Below, in pieces: positions 20,269 to 29,409 of a stretch of DNA of 64,000 nucleotides. The first letter of the stretch is position 1. Every line of letters starts with the position of its first letter. The translations under genes were made by a program, and so were the position numbers. Source of the stretch: Paragorgia papillata (Eukaryota; Cnidaria; Anthozoa; Scleralcyonacea; Coralliidae); assembly GCA_035771165.1 (NCBI GenBank), contig JAWNZC010000178.1, positions 619,501-683,500 on the forward strand, given 5' to 3'. The notes under the pieces are model-generated. The model saw only the letters and a list, made by a program, of their open reading frames with translations. It was not told the origin of the DNA and did no database searches.

Positions 20269-20327
20269 TGACGTCACTTGGTTGTGACGTCATATGATTG
20301 CGCTATTTTAAAATTTGCTATATTTAG
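20269..20327 (-). promoter_or_regulatory. twin CRE sites plus MEF2-type site upstream of BTB-Kelch
   Basis: Two perfect TGACGTCA palindromes lie at 20269-20276 and 20285-20292, starting 16 bp apart, and 25-48 bp upstream of the start codon. Next come an E-box-like CATATG at 20291-20296 and CTATATTTAG, a full MEF2-type consensus, at 20318-20327. The clustering suggests a proximal promoter responsive to CREB/ATF-type factors; function is inferred from motif identity only. Confidence 0.5.
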
Positions 20328-20329
20328 CA

Positions 20330-21920
20330 GTGGCCAGTCATTACGCACGCTGATCTCTAAGTAATCACGCACAGTAAACTTGTAACTTCACATTGGTTTG
20401 ATAATGATTTTGTAATAGAGTCGAAATATTACCTCTCATATTAGGGCCTTTTATACGGCCGGGGCAAAATAAGCAACGACTTAAATAAGTCGCGAACAGC
20501 TCGTATAAATAAACACCTTCGTTCACCATACTTACCCATGTGGAGGGTTAGGTGCAAACCGTTTACCGACGAGGGGCCTTGAAATTGGTGGGGAAAAGAG
20601 AGAAACCTACTTACCATTATAGCTTGAGTTAAGGTTGGGACGGTGAGACGTAATTTTCCACGCTACGGAAGCTAGCGCGATAATAAAGGATAAAGGACTG
20701 GGGGCTAATCACCTTACTTACAGGCAGCGGCTGAATTGCGAAGGACGCAGATCAACGTGTCCGTGTCGAGGCATATCAAAGGCGCTCCAAACAGCCGCCA
20801 TACGACACAGTTCAGACCACGCATCACAGCTAAGATGTTAGGTGTTGATTTTATGGAGGGAGGAAAACCGGAGAACCCGGCGAAAAACCCTTGTTGACTG
20901 TTGTGTCGTTGAATGCTCGGTAATAATTCCATGTCCTAAATAACCCAGGTCCTAACCTAACCGAAAAATTCGTGAAGATAGGACATGGATTTATAACCGA
21001 ATGCTCTACGTCCCAGGCCTAACCAATGAGCTTGTGCCAATCAAGTACCAGGCCTGGTTACCTAGTTGTTAACCTTGGTTATTGCGTAACCTCACTAAAC
21101 GGGCATGTAATCAATAAGCCGCGACCGAGGAGGAACGGTGGCTATCCCATAATGCATTGCGTTTCATATATATTATCGATTTTTCGGAGCGCGTCGCTCT
21201 GAGCCGCAACTAAAATAAGCCCAGGGTAACAGGGTTGAAGCTAGTCCAAAATAAGCTGTGGCTTATTCAAGAATTCACCGTCACAAGATGATGATTTTCA
21301 ATTCGGATTATGTTTTATTGTAACTTCCTCTTGTCTTAATTCGATGACGATATTTTTATTATCTGGAAAACAAGTTTATCGCATTCTAAAATTAGAGTTG
21401 TTAAAAATACTATAGCCTTGGGGTAGCTCGATTGAAATGTGGTTAATCCTTAATACGTCAGCAACAGAGACTCTACGTCAGCAGTAAACCAAGTTTGTAT
21501 TTTACTACCATGCAAGGGTATATTGTGTGAGATGCAGAACGTCGTCCTTGGCGCAACTACTGGGTGGGAAGGGTGGGTAAATTAACCCCACGAGCCTCGA
21601 GCAAAAGGAATTAATTAGGGGCCCCGAGCATTTTGTGACGCCATTATTATTATTATCATGTCATGACATTATATTATTATCATGTCTTCCACTTGGCTAT
21701 GCGCGCAGGCTATGCGGAATGGAATGAGTGCAGTTGTGAATCTATTCAAATAATCTGCCCACTTTAACAGATTTTGAATCGGAGTGTGAGTGATTAGATT
21801 TTGCCCCGAAAGTGCCCTCGAAGTGCAGAAAATGCCATTTCAGAGACCCTGTCACGCTATTTTTAGTCGAGCACAAATATAATTATCCTAAAACCGAACG
21901 GGGGCAGTTTTGACTAAGAA
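20330..21920. other. intergenic DNA, no gene seen
   Basis: Contains short inverted words (for example GTCCTAA near 20935-20955) and a TTATTA/CATGTCATGACAT patch near 21645-21690. No supported coding frame. Confidence 0.4.
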
Positions 21921-21926
21921 TACGGC

Positions 21927-22562
21927 CAGGGACGCAACTAGAAAATTTCGAGGGCAGGGGTTGACCCAAAAAAAGGGCAAAGTCGTTCAGTATTCTAAAC
22001 AATTTGGGATACTAGATATCCTCATTAAGTCGTTATGCTTCTCCGAGAATACTCAACAACTACAACAGCAATCAGTGCCGTAGCAAGGTGTCGAAAAGTG
22101 GGGGGGAGCAGTAGTGGCAATTAGTGACCGCATTTGTAGGGGTCCGGGGGTCCTCCCCCGGAAATTTTTGAAATCTATAACCTCGGAAACACCATTTGCA
22201 GCAATTTGAGCGAACTTTTTCATCTAATTCTACAGCGAGTATAGTTGAAATTTTACTGTAGAAACGAAGAAATTATCACACCAACATACCCTACAGGTTG
22301 CCAAAATCCAGCTCTATCCTCTATCTCTATGATTGGTTCATTTTCGCCATGAGATTCGAAAAAAAAACTTGGTGTAGCATATTACAAACTGGGTACGAGA
22401 TTAAAGCCGAACTAGAAGCCTCTTAGTTTCGCCAGATTTGCGGAGAATTGTATTGCGTACTAATGTCTAACCTAGTATTAGAGGTCTCACAAAAAGGGCA
22501 GGGGTCAAAAAGGGCAGGGGTTGCAACCCCCCCCAACCCCCCCCCCCCTAGTTGCGCCCCTG
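21927..22562. mobile_element. CAGGG-ended element with 6-bp duplication, 636 bp
   Basis: Ends CAGGGACGCAACTAG and CTAGTTGCGCCCCTG are inverted with one mismatch. TACGGC flanks both sides (21921-21926, 22563-22568). Inside are AGGGCAGGGG words and the phrase GGGGTCCGGGGG, which is also found at 42811. No transposase. The 6-bp duplication is shorter than the 8 bp usual for hAT. Confidence 0.75.
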
Positions 22563-22837
22563 TACGGCGTACCGTGACCTAGAGCCCTTTACAGTGGCGC
22601 GAGTGGAGTGTTATATTATTCTATAAGCTGTTGTATTTGGCTTTCATGAACTATACGTGCTTAGTGTTGGTGGTCGTCTATATATGGCGCAGGCTATATC
22701 GAGTCCTTGACCTTTTGAACTTGATCTCGATGTCGCAACTTCTCAGGCGCACATATATACTAATATGTGTCAGTGTCTGTCGCAATCCTCTTTCATGCTT
22801 TTCAGCGCATTTTAAAGTTGTCTGTAGAATGAAACAC

Positions 22838-22838
22838 C

Positions 22839-22876
<38 letters not shown>

Positions 22877-23018
22877 TATAAGTGGGCTTACCTCAAATTT
22901 TGATGGTCACTACTGTCAGTTTCACGCTGGGCGATCTCTCAGGCCGCCTGAAGATCGCCCAGCGTGAAACTGACAGTAGCGACCATCAAAATTTGAGGTA
23001 AGCCCACTTATAGTATAT
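22838..23018. repeat. (TA)n tract and near-perfect 67-bp hairpin
   Basis: Arms 22871-22937 and 22952-23018 are complementary with two mismatches and a 14-nt loop. The outer edge of the left arm merges into a TA microsatellite. The stem centre is GCTGGGCGATCT. No product is encoded. Confidence 0.9.
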
Positions 23019-23079
23019 TCGCTCTATCTTTACGGTATTGAGCACTTTTCGACATTTCGCGAACAACACTTTGTTTGTT

Positions 23080-23253
23080 TGAATATATATATATATATAC
23101 ATATACATACATATATACATATATACATATATATATATATATTATAAGTTACTGGATTCATCTAAGCCCGATATGACAAAATATTTAAGTCGAAAACTCA
23201 ATATTAAAATTTGAGACTTAAATATTTTCCATATCGGGCGAAGATGAATCCAA
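23080..23253. repeat. TA-rich tract and 40-bp hairpin
   Basis: A TATATACATA-type tract (23080-23145) is followed by arms 23153-23192 and 23214-23253 (inner word ATATTTAAGTC), with a few mismatches and a 21-nt loop. It has the same layout as 22838-23018, with unrelated arm sequence. Confidence 0.85.
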
Positions 23254-23318
23254 TAGGTGTTTTATTTTTTCGAACAAATAATCCTGCAATTGGCAAGTAA
23301 ATATATACCTGTCCAAAT

Positions 23319-23678
23319 TAGATTCCTATACGTTCTCTGTTTCAGCAGTATATCTAACCATAGTTAATAGAAAACATGGTTTGGAAACCCGGCAAATTTC
23401 AAAGCGATTAACAATCAAGCTACGATTGATGTTGAAAGGTACACAAGGGTGCACAAATCCTTTGTTTTAGGTTTATTAATATTTAAACAGTACGGTTGAG
23501 TGATTGAACCCAAACGTTGCTATTGGATGATTGCTTCATTATACAGAAAACACAATATGTTCAGTAACCGTGAAAGTGCACAAATTTCCATAAACCTGAA
23601 CAAAAACATAAAACAATGACTTTTGTTGAGCTTCCAAACCATGTTTCTATTAACTATGATCTAACCTTACTATATTTC
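23319..23678. mobile_element. nested insertion: 300-bp foldback within a short insert
   Basis: ATACCTGTCCAAA occurs at 23306-23318 and again at 23679-23691, a 13-bp direct repeat around an insert that matches one arm of the hairpin at 45545-45719. This insert is split by a 300-bp element (23359-23658, ends CATAGTTAATAG / CTATTAACTATG) flanked by ATCTAAC on both sides. Confidence 0.75.
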
Positions 23679-23699
23679 GATACCTGTCCAAAGGTTGCT

Positions 23700-24590
23700 G
23701 CCCAATATGTAGTTGTCCTACATCGTAAAATATTGGGCTGGCACGTGACGCTAATGTAGACATTTGATTGGACGATTAATTGCAAGGGTATAATAAATAT
23801 ATAGCGTATACTGACATATGTCATAAGTCTGTCAAATGTTGAATTTCATGACGTCACATTCCGCAGTTTTAAAACACACACCTTGGTTGCGACATCGCAT
23901 GAGGTGCTTCTTGCGAAAGGACGGACAGAATGCGTCACGAATGAAATTTGCACGTGCTGAAAGATGTTGATAAAAAAAAGTTAAGGCAGACGAATTAGCG
24001 GGTGGTTGATACTGTAATCATCTTCTATCCACATCCGAACAAAAAATAAACAAACGCATTTTGACGTTGTATGTAGCGGAACTTGTTGGAACCATGCATA
24101 GACTATTGTGTACAGATGTTTTGACTCACTTTTGACATACTTTTGACATTGCTACAGCACTGCTCGAACAAACACACAATCACCTGTCACCTTTGTTTGT
24201 GTGCCGGGAAGTGTTAAGAGTTTGACATTCGGATATACTGAGTACCTTCGTCGCCGCGCTAGTGTGGTGTCATTGCGCCATGCTGTGATTGTCTCGGTCA
24301 TGCGCATTGACCAATTACAGCTGTGATAAATATCTACCGTGCTTGAAACTGTTTAATTAAATATTTAAATGACCCTATTTTCTATTTTTACATAATGATA
24401 TATACGCCTGTCTCTATCATAGTGTTCTAAAGAGTGCCTTATTAGTTGTAAAATGTCAAAGCTTGATGGTTATTTCTTGAGTGACTACAACCTCATACAA
24501 TCAAGTCGTTGGGAGACTTGAATCTATAGTTTATCCTCAACCCTTCCCTCTCTTCAATGTTGAAAAGTTCCATAACCCTTTCTCGACTGT
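23700..24590. other. intergenic DNA, no gene seen
   Basis: A small stem GCCCAATAT...ATATTGGGC lies at 23699-23740. The remainder shows no repeat or coding signal I can support. Confidence 0.4.
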
Positions 24591-25311
24591 GTCTAACACC
24601 AGACTATTTTACTCTGTCTAACACCAGACTATTTTACTCTGTCTAACACCAGACTATTTTACTCTGGCTAACACCAGACTATTTTACTCTGTCTAACACC
24701 AGACTATTTTACTCTGGCTATAAACACCAGACTATTTTACTCTGGCTATAAACACCAGACTATTTTACTCTGTCTAACACCAGACTATTTTATTCTGTCT
24801 AACACCAGACTATTTTACTCTGGCTAACACCAGACTATTTTACTCTGTCTAACACCAGACTATTTTACTCTGTCTAACACCAGACTATTTTACTCTGGCT
24901 AACACCAGACTATTTTACTCTGGCTATAAACACCAGACTATTTTACTCTGTCTAACACCAGACTATTTTATTCTGTCTAACACCAGACTATTTTACTCTG
25001 TCTAACACCAGACTATTTTACTCTGGCTATAAACACCAGACTATTTTACTCTGGCTATAAACACCAGACTATTTTACTCTGTCTAACACCAGACTATTTT
25101 ATTCTGTCTAACACCAGACTATTTTACTCTGGCTAACACCAGACTATTTTACTCTGTCTAACACCAGACTATTTTACTCTGTCTAACACCAGACTATTTT
25201 ACTCTGGCTAACACCAGACTATTTTACTCTGGCTAACACCAGACTATTTTACTCTGGCTAACACCAGACTATTTTACTCTGGCTATAGCCTATAAACACC
25301 AGACTATTTTA
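24591..25311. repeat. 25-bp minisatellite, about 28 units, with higher-order pattern
   Basis: The unit is (T/G)CTAACACCAGACTATTTTACTCTG. Variants carry a 3-bp insertion (GCTATAAACACC) or TATTCTG. The order of variants repeats: two ATAAA units, a TATTCTG unit, then a fixed series, seen from about 24715 and again from about 25020, a higher-order duplication near 300 bp. Single diverged unit-like words occur elsewhere (9793-9825, 30770-30812). The right end runs into ACTCGTCAAGGGG, also found at those dispersed sites. Confidence 0.95.
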
Positions 25312-25749
25312 GTACTCGTCAAGGGGATCGAACGAAGTTCTCGGGCGCCAAGGGGTTAAACTTTTTGAAGCCGATGATATTTAGAAATATTAAATTACTA
25401 AGTAACAACATCGATGTTTTATACTGATTCCGGTGTGAATATGAAGAGATCGCAAGTGCAGGATGGATTATTATTGCCCAAACCAAAAGGTCCAGATTTA
25501 TCAAGGAAGTCTTTCCAGTGAAAGATAACGGACAGCAAGGTCATGATAACATGCTTCGTGTTGGTCTTTGGACTTTGGAAGTTGAATTTGTGGCGTATTT
25601 ACTATTTATTGACGCAAATCGGTCAATTTTCAAGTGCCGGGCCAAATTTATCTTAATTAAATTAACTCTAGCGCTCTAATTACCAACAGTCACGATAGCT
25701 CATCATCCCTCAGAGTAATACACTGCCTATACACAGCACTTTATTTTTG

Positions 25750-26045
25750 TATGTAATATATCCAACACGAGTCAGTGTTCTTCCTCCGATTTCTAAATAC
25801 AGCCAAGCGGGTTGAAAATACGAGGCGAAGCCGAGTTTTTTAACCCGTTTGGCTGTATTTAGACATCGGAGGATGAACACTGACGAGTGTTGGATATAGC
25901 TTCTCAAACGGATCAATATTTTAAGAGAAAATCGACCTCAAAGTTTGCTAAATTTGACCGTAATCTTCCTCCGATTTCTAAATACTGATTAAATATTGAT
26001 TTATTTTGAATTTTCCTCATGAATTATTAATGAGTTTGAGAAGTG
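25750..26045. repeat. palindromic repeat family, copy B
   Basis: Arms with TCCAACACGAGTCAGTGTTC outside and AGCC(A)AG(C)GGGTT inside surround the centre ACGAGGCGAAGCCGAG. The tail TATAGCTTCTCAAACGGATC to CATGAATTATTAATGAG follows. The outer arms match copy A. Confidence 0.8.
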
Positions 26046-26211
26046 AATTTATAAAATCAAGTGTCCTTTACGTACGTTCTGATTGGCCACTAGGCCCCGT
26101 GCATTTATAAGAGTATGGAAATCATGAATGGCTACTTTTAGCTTGTTTTTCTTCTTTCTATATATTTTATAAAACAAATAAACATAGCGCTCCTGTGCAT
26201 AGGTATGTACT

Positions 26212-26896
26212 CTTATAAAGGTACGTTTGACGTCATTTGAACACGAAAGAAGTATAAAGGCACTTAGCTATCGTCTTGTGCCTCTACTCAACTTCTTTCG
26301 TGTTCAAATAACGTCAAACGTTCCTTAGTCAGTGCTGTGAGTAACTTCGTTACAAGTAACTAGTTACAGTAACTAGTTACATTTTTAAGTAACTGTACTG
26401 AACTGAAACTAGTTACTTTTTCTGAAGTAACTGTAACTATAACTAGTTACTTTTTTAAAGAACTGTAACTAGTTACAATATTTGGTTTAAAAATGTGACT
26501 AGTATAGTTACTGATATTCAGTTGAGGATGTCATTCTTTCTTGATAAAAATGGTTTTGATATAATAATAAAGGTACATTATGTACACATTTGACTATTTC
26601 TGCTTAGTGACAACTATATTTAGGCATTTAGTTGTAAAAACATATTTATGGTACTGGCATCTAAAACCAGTAATTTCTTTGTTGATTCTAGTAACACGGT
26701 CAAAGGAATGTAACTTTGTAACTAGTTACAAAATTTTTGAAGTAACTTTGTAACTGTAACTAGTTACTTTCTTTTCATTGTAACTTTTATCGGTAACTAG
26801 TAACTAGTTACTTTTCTAACGATGTAGTTGTAACTGTAACTATAGTTACAAAAATTATGTAACGTTTACAGCACTGACCTTAGTTTATAAGAGTAT
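26212..26896. repeat. palindrome interrupted by a hAT element
   Basis: Outer arms TACTCTTATAAAGGTACGTT (from 26212) continue through TGACGTCATTTGAACACGAA. They are mirrored by TTCGTGTTCAAATAACGTCA and AACGTTCC, with the last part (TTATAAGAGTA, 26885-26895) lying beyond the inserted element at 26330-26876. The centre is TAGCTATCGTCTTGTGCC. Confidence 0.75.
26330..26876. mobile_element. hAT-type MITE rich in GTAACTAGTTAC
   Basis: Ends CAGTGCTGT and ACAGCACTG are inverted. The flanks TCCTTAGT (26322-26329) and ACCTTAGT (26877-26884) form an 8-bp duplication with one mismatch. The inside is filled with the 12-bp palindrome GTAACTAGTTAC and relatives, a design known from fish hAT MITEs. It is inserted in the right arm of a palindrome. 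Confidence 0.85.
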
Positions 26897-27080
26897 TGAT
26901 ATGCACAGAACTTTATGTTTTCATATTTGAAAAGTCCTGCACTCCTGTAAGCATATTCCGTTGCGTAATTGACTGTACCTCGCCTTATAATTATTCCCTG
27001 ACCTCATTTTATAATTATACAAAAAAATAGATGTTTGAGTACATTGCAAAAAATATTTTCTGTTCATAAGATGAAATATG

Positions 27081-27380
27081 TACCCTGCGAGCAGAGCCTT
27101 CTTTTCCTTATTTCTTCGCTGAGAGAGGAAGAAAAGTAGGCTCTGCTGTATTCGTGACTGGTTTCCATTGTGCATGCATGTCAGTTGCTTGGCTACAATC
27201 TCGAACACAGTCCAAATCAGAGCAGAAAACAAAACAAGAACCGGTTAAACGGGTCTTAAACGGGTTACTTCGTCCTAAATCTTGGACGAAGCCAAACACG
27301 AATACAGCAGAGCCTACTTTTCTTCCTCTCTCTCTCTCTCAGCGAAGAAATAAGGAAAAGAAGGCTCTGCTCGCAGGGTA
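27081..27380. mobile_element. foldback MITE with TACCCTGCGAGC ends, 300 bp
   Basis: Left arm 27081-27156 and right arm 27298-27380 are complementary over about 75 bp, differing mainly by extra CT repeats in the right arm. A small relative (ends TACCCTGCG / CGCAGGGTTA) lies at 45164-45265. A chance 126-aa frame spans it. Confidence 0.85.
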
Positions 27381-27540
27381 TGAAAGATGGAATGTCGGAA
27401 TCAATGCTTCGTTCAACGATGTGATAGCCGAGTTAACCATGCATATGAATGGAACCGATTTCATTCTCCACCAGATGAAAACATTCGTCAGTATTTCAGT
27501 GTTTTATAGAACACCAATAGATCTTCATTATTGATTTAGT

Positions 27541-27686
27541 AAGGTTTTAGAACGTTTTGTTAGGTTTTAGAACGTTTTGTTAGGTTTTAGAACATTTTGT
27601 TAGGTTTTAGAACGTTTTGTTAGGTTTTAGAACGTTTTGTTAGGTTTTAGAACGTTTTGTTAGGTTTCAGAACGTTTTGTTAGGTT
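27541..27686. repeat. 20-bp tandem repeat, about 7 units
   Basis: Units of TTAGGTTTTAGAACGTTTTG with single-base changes. On the minus strand the array directly follows a CTGATGA...GAAA motif (27685-27720). Confidence 0.95.
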
Positions 27687-27988
27687 TCTGCGGACGCTTT
27701 GTGCCAAAGTCTTTCATCAGAGCTATCAAGTAAATTGTAAATGGAGCCAAAAAAGGCACCATTTTTTTCTATTTCACTCTACACTCCATTTGACTCTCTT
27801 CAAGAGCTTTGGCTTAAAAGTTGAAAGGTCATGTAGCTAGTATTGTGTTTTCTAAAACAGCACTGGCAATGCAATACATTTTTTATACAAAGTAACTCAT
27901 CGCCTGCACAGCACTTATATATGTACTAAATAGGTAATTTAATCTCTAATTCCCCCCATGCTGAAACAGGACAAATTTCTAATTTTTC

Positions 27989-28130
27989 TAATTTTAGTAT
28001 GCATGACCAAACAGTACTCTTTTATTACACAAGAAAGAAATTATTTATAAGTAATACTATTACTTATAAATAATGCATTTCTTTGTTGTGTAATAAAAGA
28101 GTACTGTTTGGTCATGCATGAGGAAAATTA
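27989..28130. repeat. 62-bp-arm palindrome
   Basis: Arms beginning CTAATTTTAGTATGCATGACC and running through ACTCTTTTATTACACAA are mirrored to 28130, with the centre TAATACTATTA. It is AT-rich and not coding. Confidence 0.85.
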
Positions 28131-28138
28131 GTAATTAA

Positions 28139-28273
28139 GACCCCATCCACACGTATACATTTTGCTAGCGTTTTCATATTGTTTCAAGTAATGACACCAT
28201 TGTTTTCTGCTCCCCTGAGGACCGAGAACAATTTAAAAACGCTATGAAAACGCTTACGTGTGGACGTGGCCTA
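28139..28273. mobile_element. short Harbinger-like MITE, 135 bp
   Basis: Ends GACCCCATCCACACGTA and TACGTGTGGACGTGGCC are imperfect inverted repeats. The flanks are TAA and TAG. Inner CGTTTTCAT / ATGAAAACG words also pair. Confidence 0.6.
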
Positions 28274-28427
28274 GAAATGTCCCCGAAAGTCGAGGGAGGG
28301 GATTTGCGGAAGTCACAAATCATTTGTGGGAGTCACATTCATGCATGAAGGAGGCCAAAAACAAGACATTTTGAAAAACTTGGGATAACTTCGTCACAAT
28401 CCAGGCTTCCTTCACAAGTCCTCCCGA

Positions 28428-29401
28428 CAGAGTTGGAAAAAGTATTCAACCTTCCTCCGGATGCGTTTTTAAGTAACCTTCCTCAAAATATATAGCGAGA
28501 ATTTTGTGTTTTGCAACGTTCATAAATACTGCGCGAGTTTTACAGTACCTTGGTTTTCTAGGTTTTCCTAGGTAAGCTTTGGCATACTACAATTACAGAC
28601 ATTACAACAGACATCAGCGTACATGTCTCACACATGTAACTGCTGCCACTGCCAGTGCTGCATAATTGTTGGTTAGCCAATGTTTTGCTGCAAATCGCAT
28701 TTCTTCTCGACACCTTGCTTGATCAATTGTAACTTTCTCAGATTACCGAATGTGTTGTTTCACGTGTTTTCACTTTGGGGTGGCTCCCTACGGTAATTTC
28801 AATAGGGGACTGGTGACTAGAAATAGTATCGCTACGCATGCGTAAATAGCGATCTTGTCGATTCGAAATTCTATGACCGCGTCGACATAGATGTTAGACT
28901 TGTAGACGTTTTCTTCGGTGAATTTTGCTAAAATTTTGTAAATAAGTAGTTTATAAAAAGTTCTAAAGTATACATAATTTTAAAAAATTTTCATAAGACA
29001 GAACGTTTTTAAATCGATAATTTTTATAGCGAAAAATCTGTCCATAAAACTCTCTCTGATTTTGTGCATGGATATTCTCCACAACAGTATCTATCATCTC
29101 AGCAATTTTTAAAATATTTCACCGAAGCAAACTGAAGACATGCCGCTTCAATTATGCAATATTTGAAAATATACCAAAGTTCCAACGTCATTATTACCAT
29201 GGTAACAGCAAATAATTGAACTTTTTTATAGATATTTTATATCTGCGATAGTTCGGCTATAGTAAGGTCTACTTAGTATTTATCTAACGAATTTTTAAAC
29301 TTGTGAATAACATTAGATAATGAGCGCGTATAAACCTTCCTCACTAAAGTAAACCTTCCTCTGGGTGGTACCCGCATACCCGCAGCTTTTTTCCAACTCT
29401 G
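28428..29401. mobile_element. hAT-type element, 974 bp, copy 1
   Basis: Ends CAGAGTTGGAAAAA and TTTTTTCCAACTCTG. The target duplication CCTCCCGA is perfect at 28420-28427 and 29402-29409. Both ends carry ACCTTCCTC words. There is no transposase frame. A second, internally deleted copy in reverse orientation lies at 59120-59628 and shares both ends and an inner CAACACATTCGGTA-type block. Confidence 0.92.
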
Positions 29402-29409
29402 CCTCCCGA

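Noticed and set aside
20275..20277. Earlier start of the BTB-Kelch protein (frame opens with GTG)
   Set aside because: The codon is GTG, not ATG, and the first ATG after the upstream in-frame TGA is at 20244.
24591..25311. CRISPR-like array
   Set aside because: Units follow each other without unique spacers, and the DNA is eukaryotic; it is a minisatellite.
27154..27534. 126-aa frame
   Set aside because: It crosses both arms of a foldback MITE and ends in unique DNA; no coding evidence.
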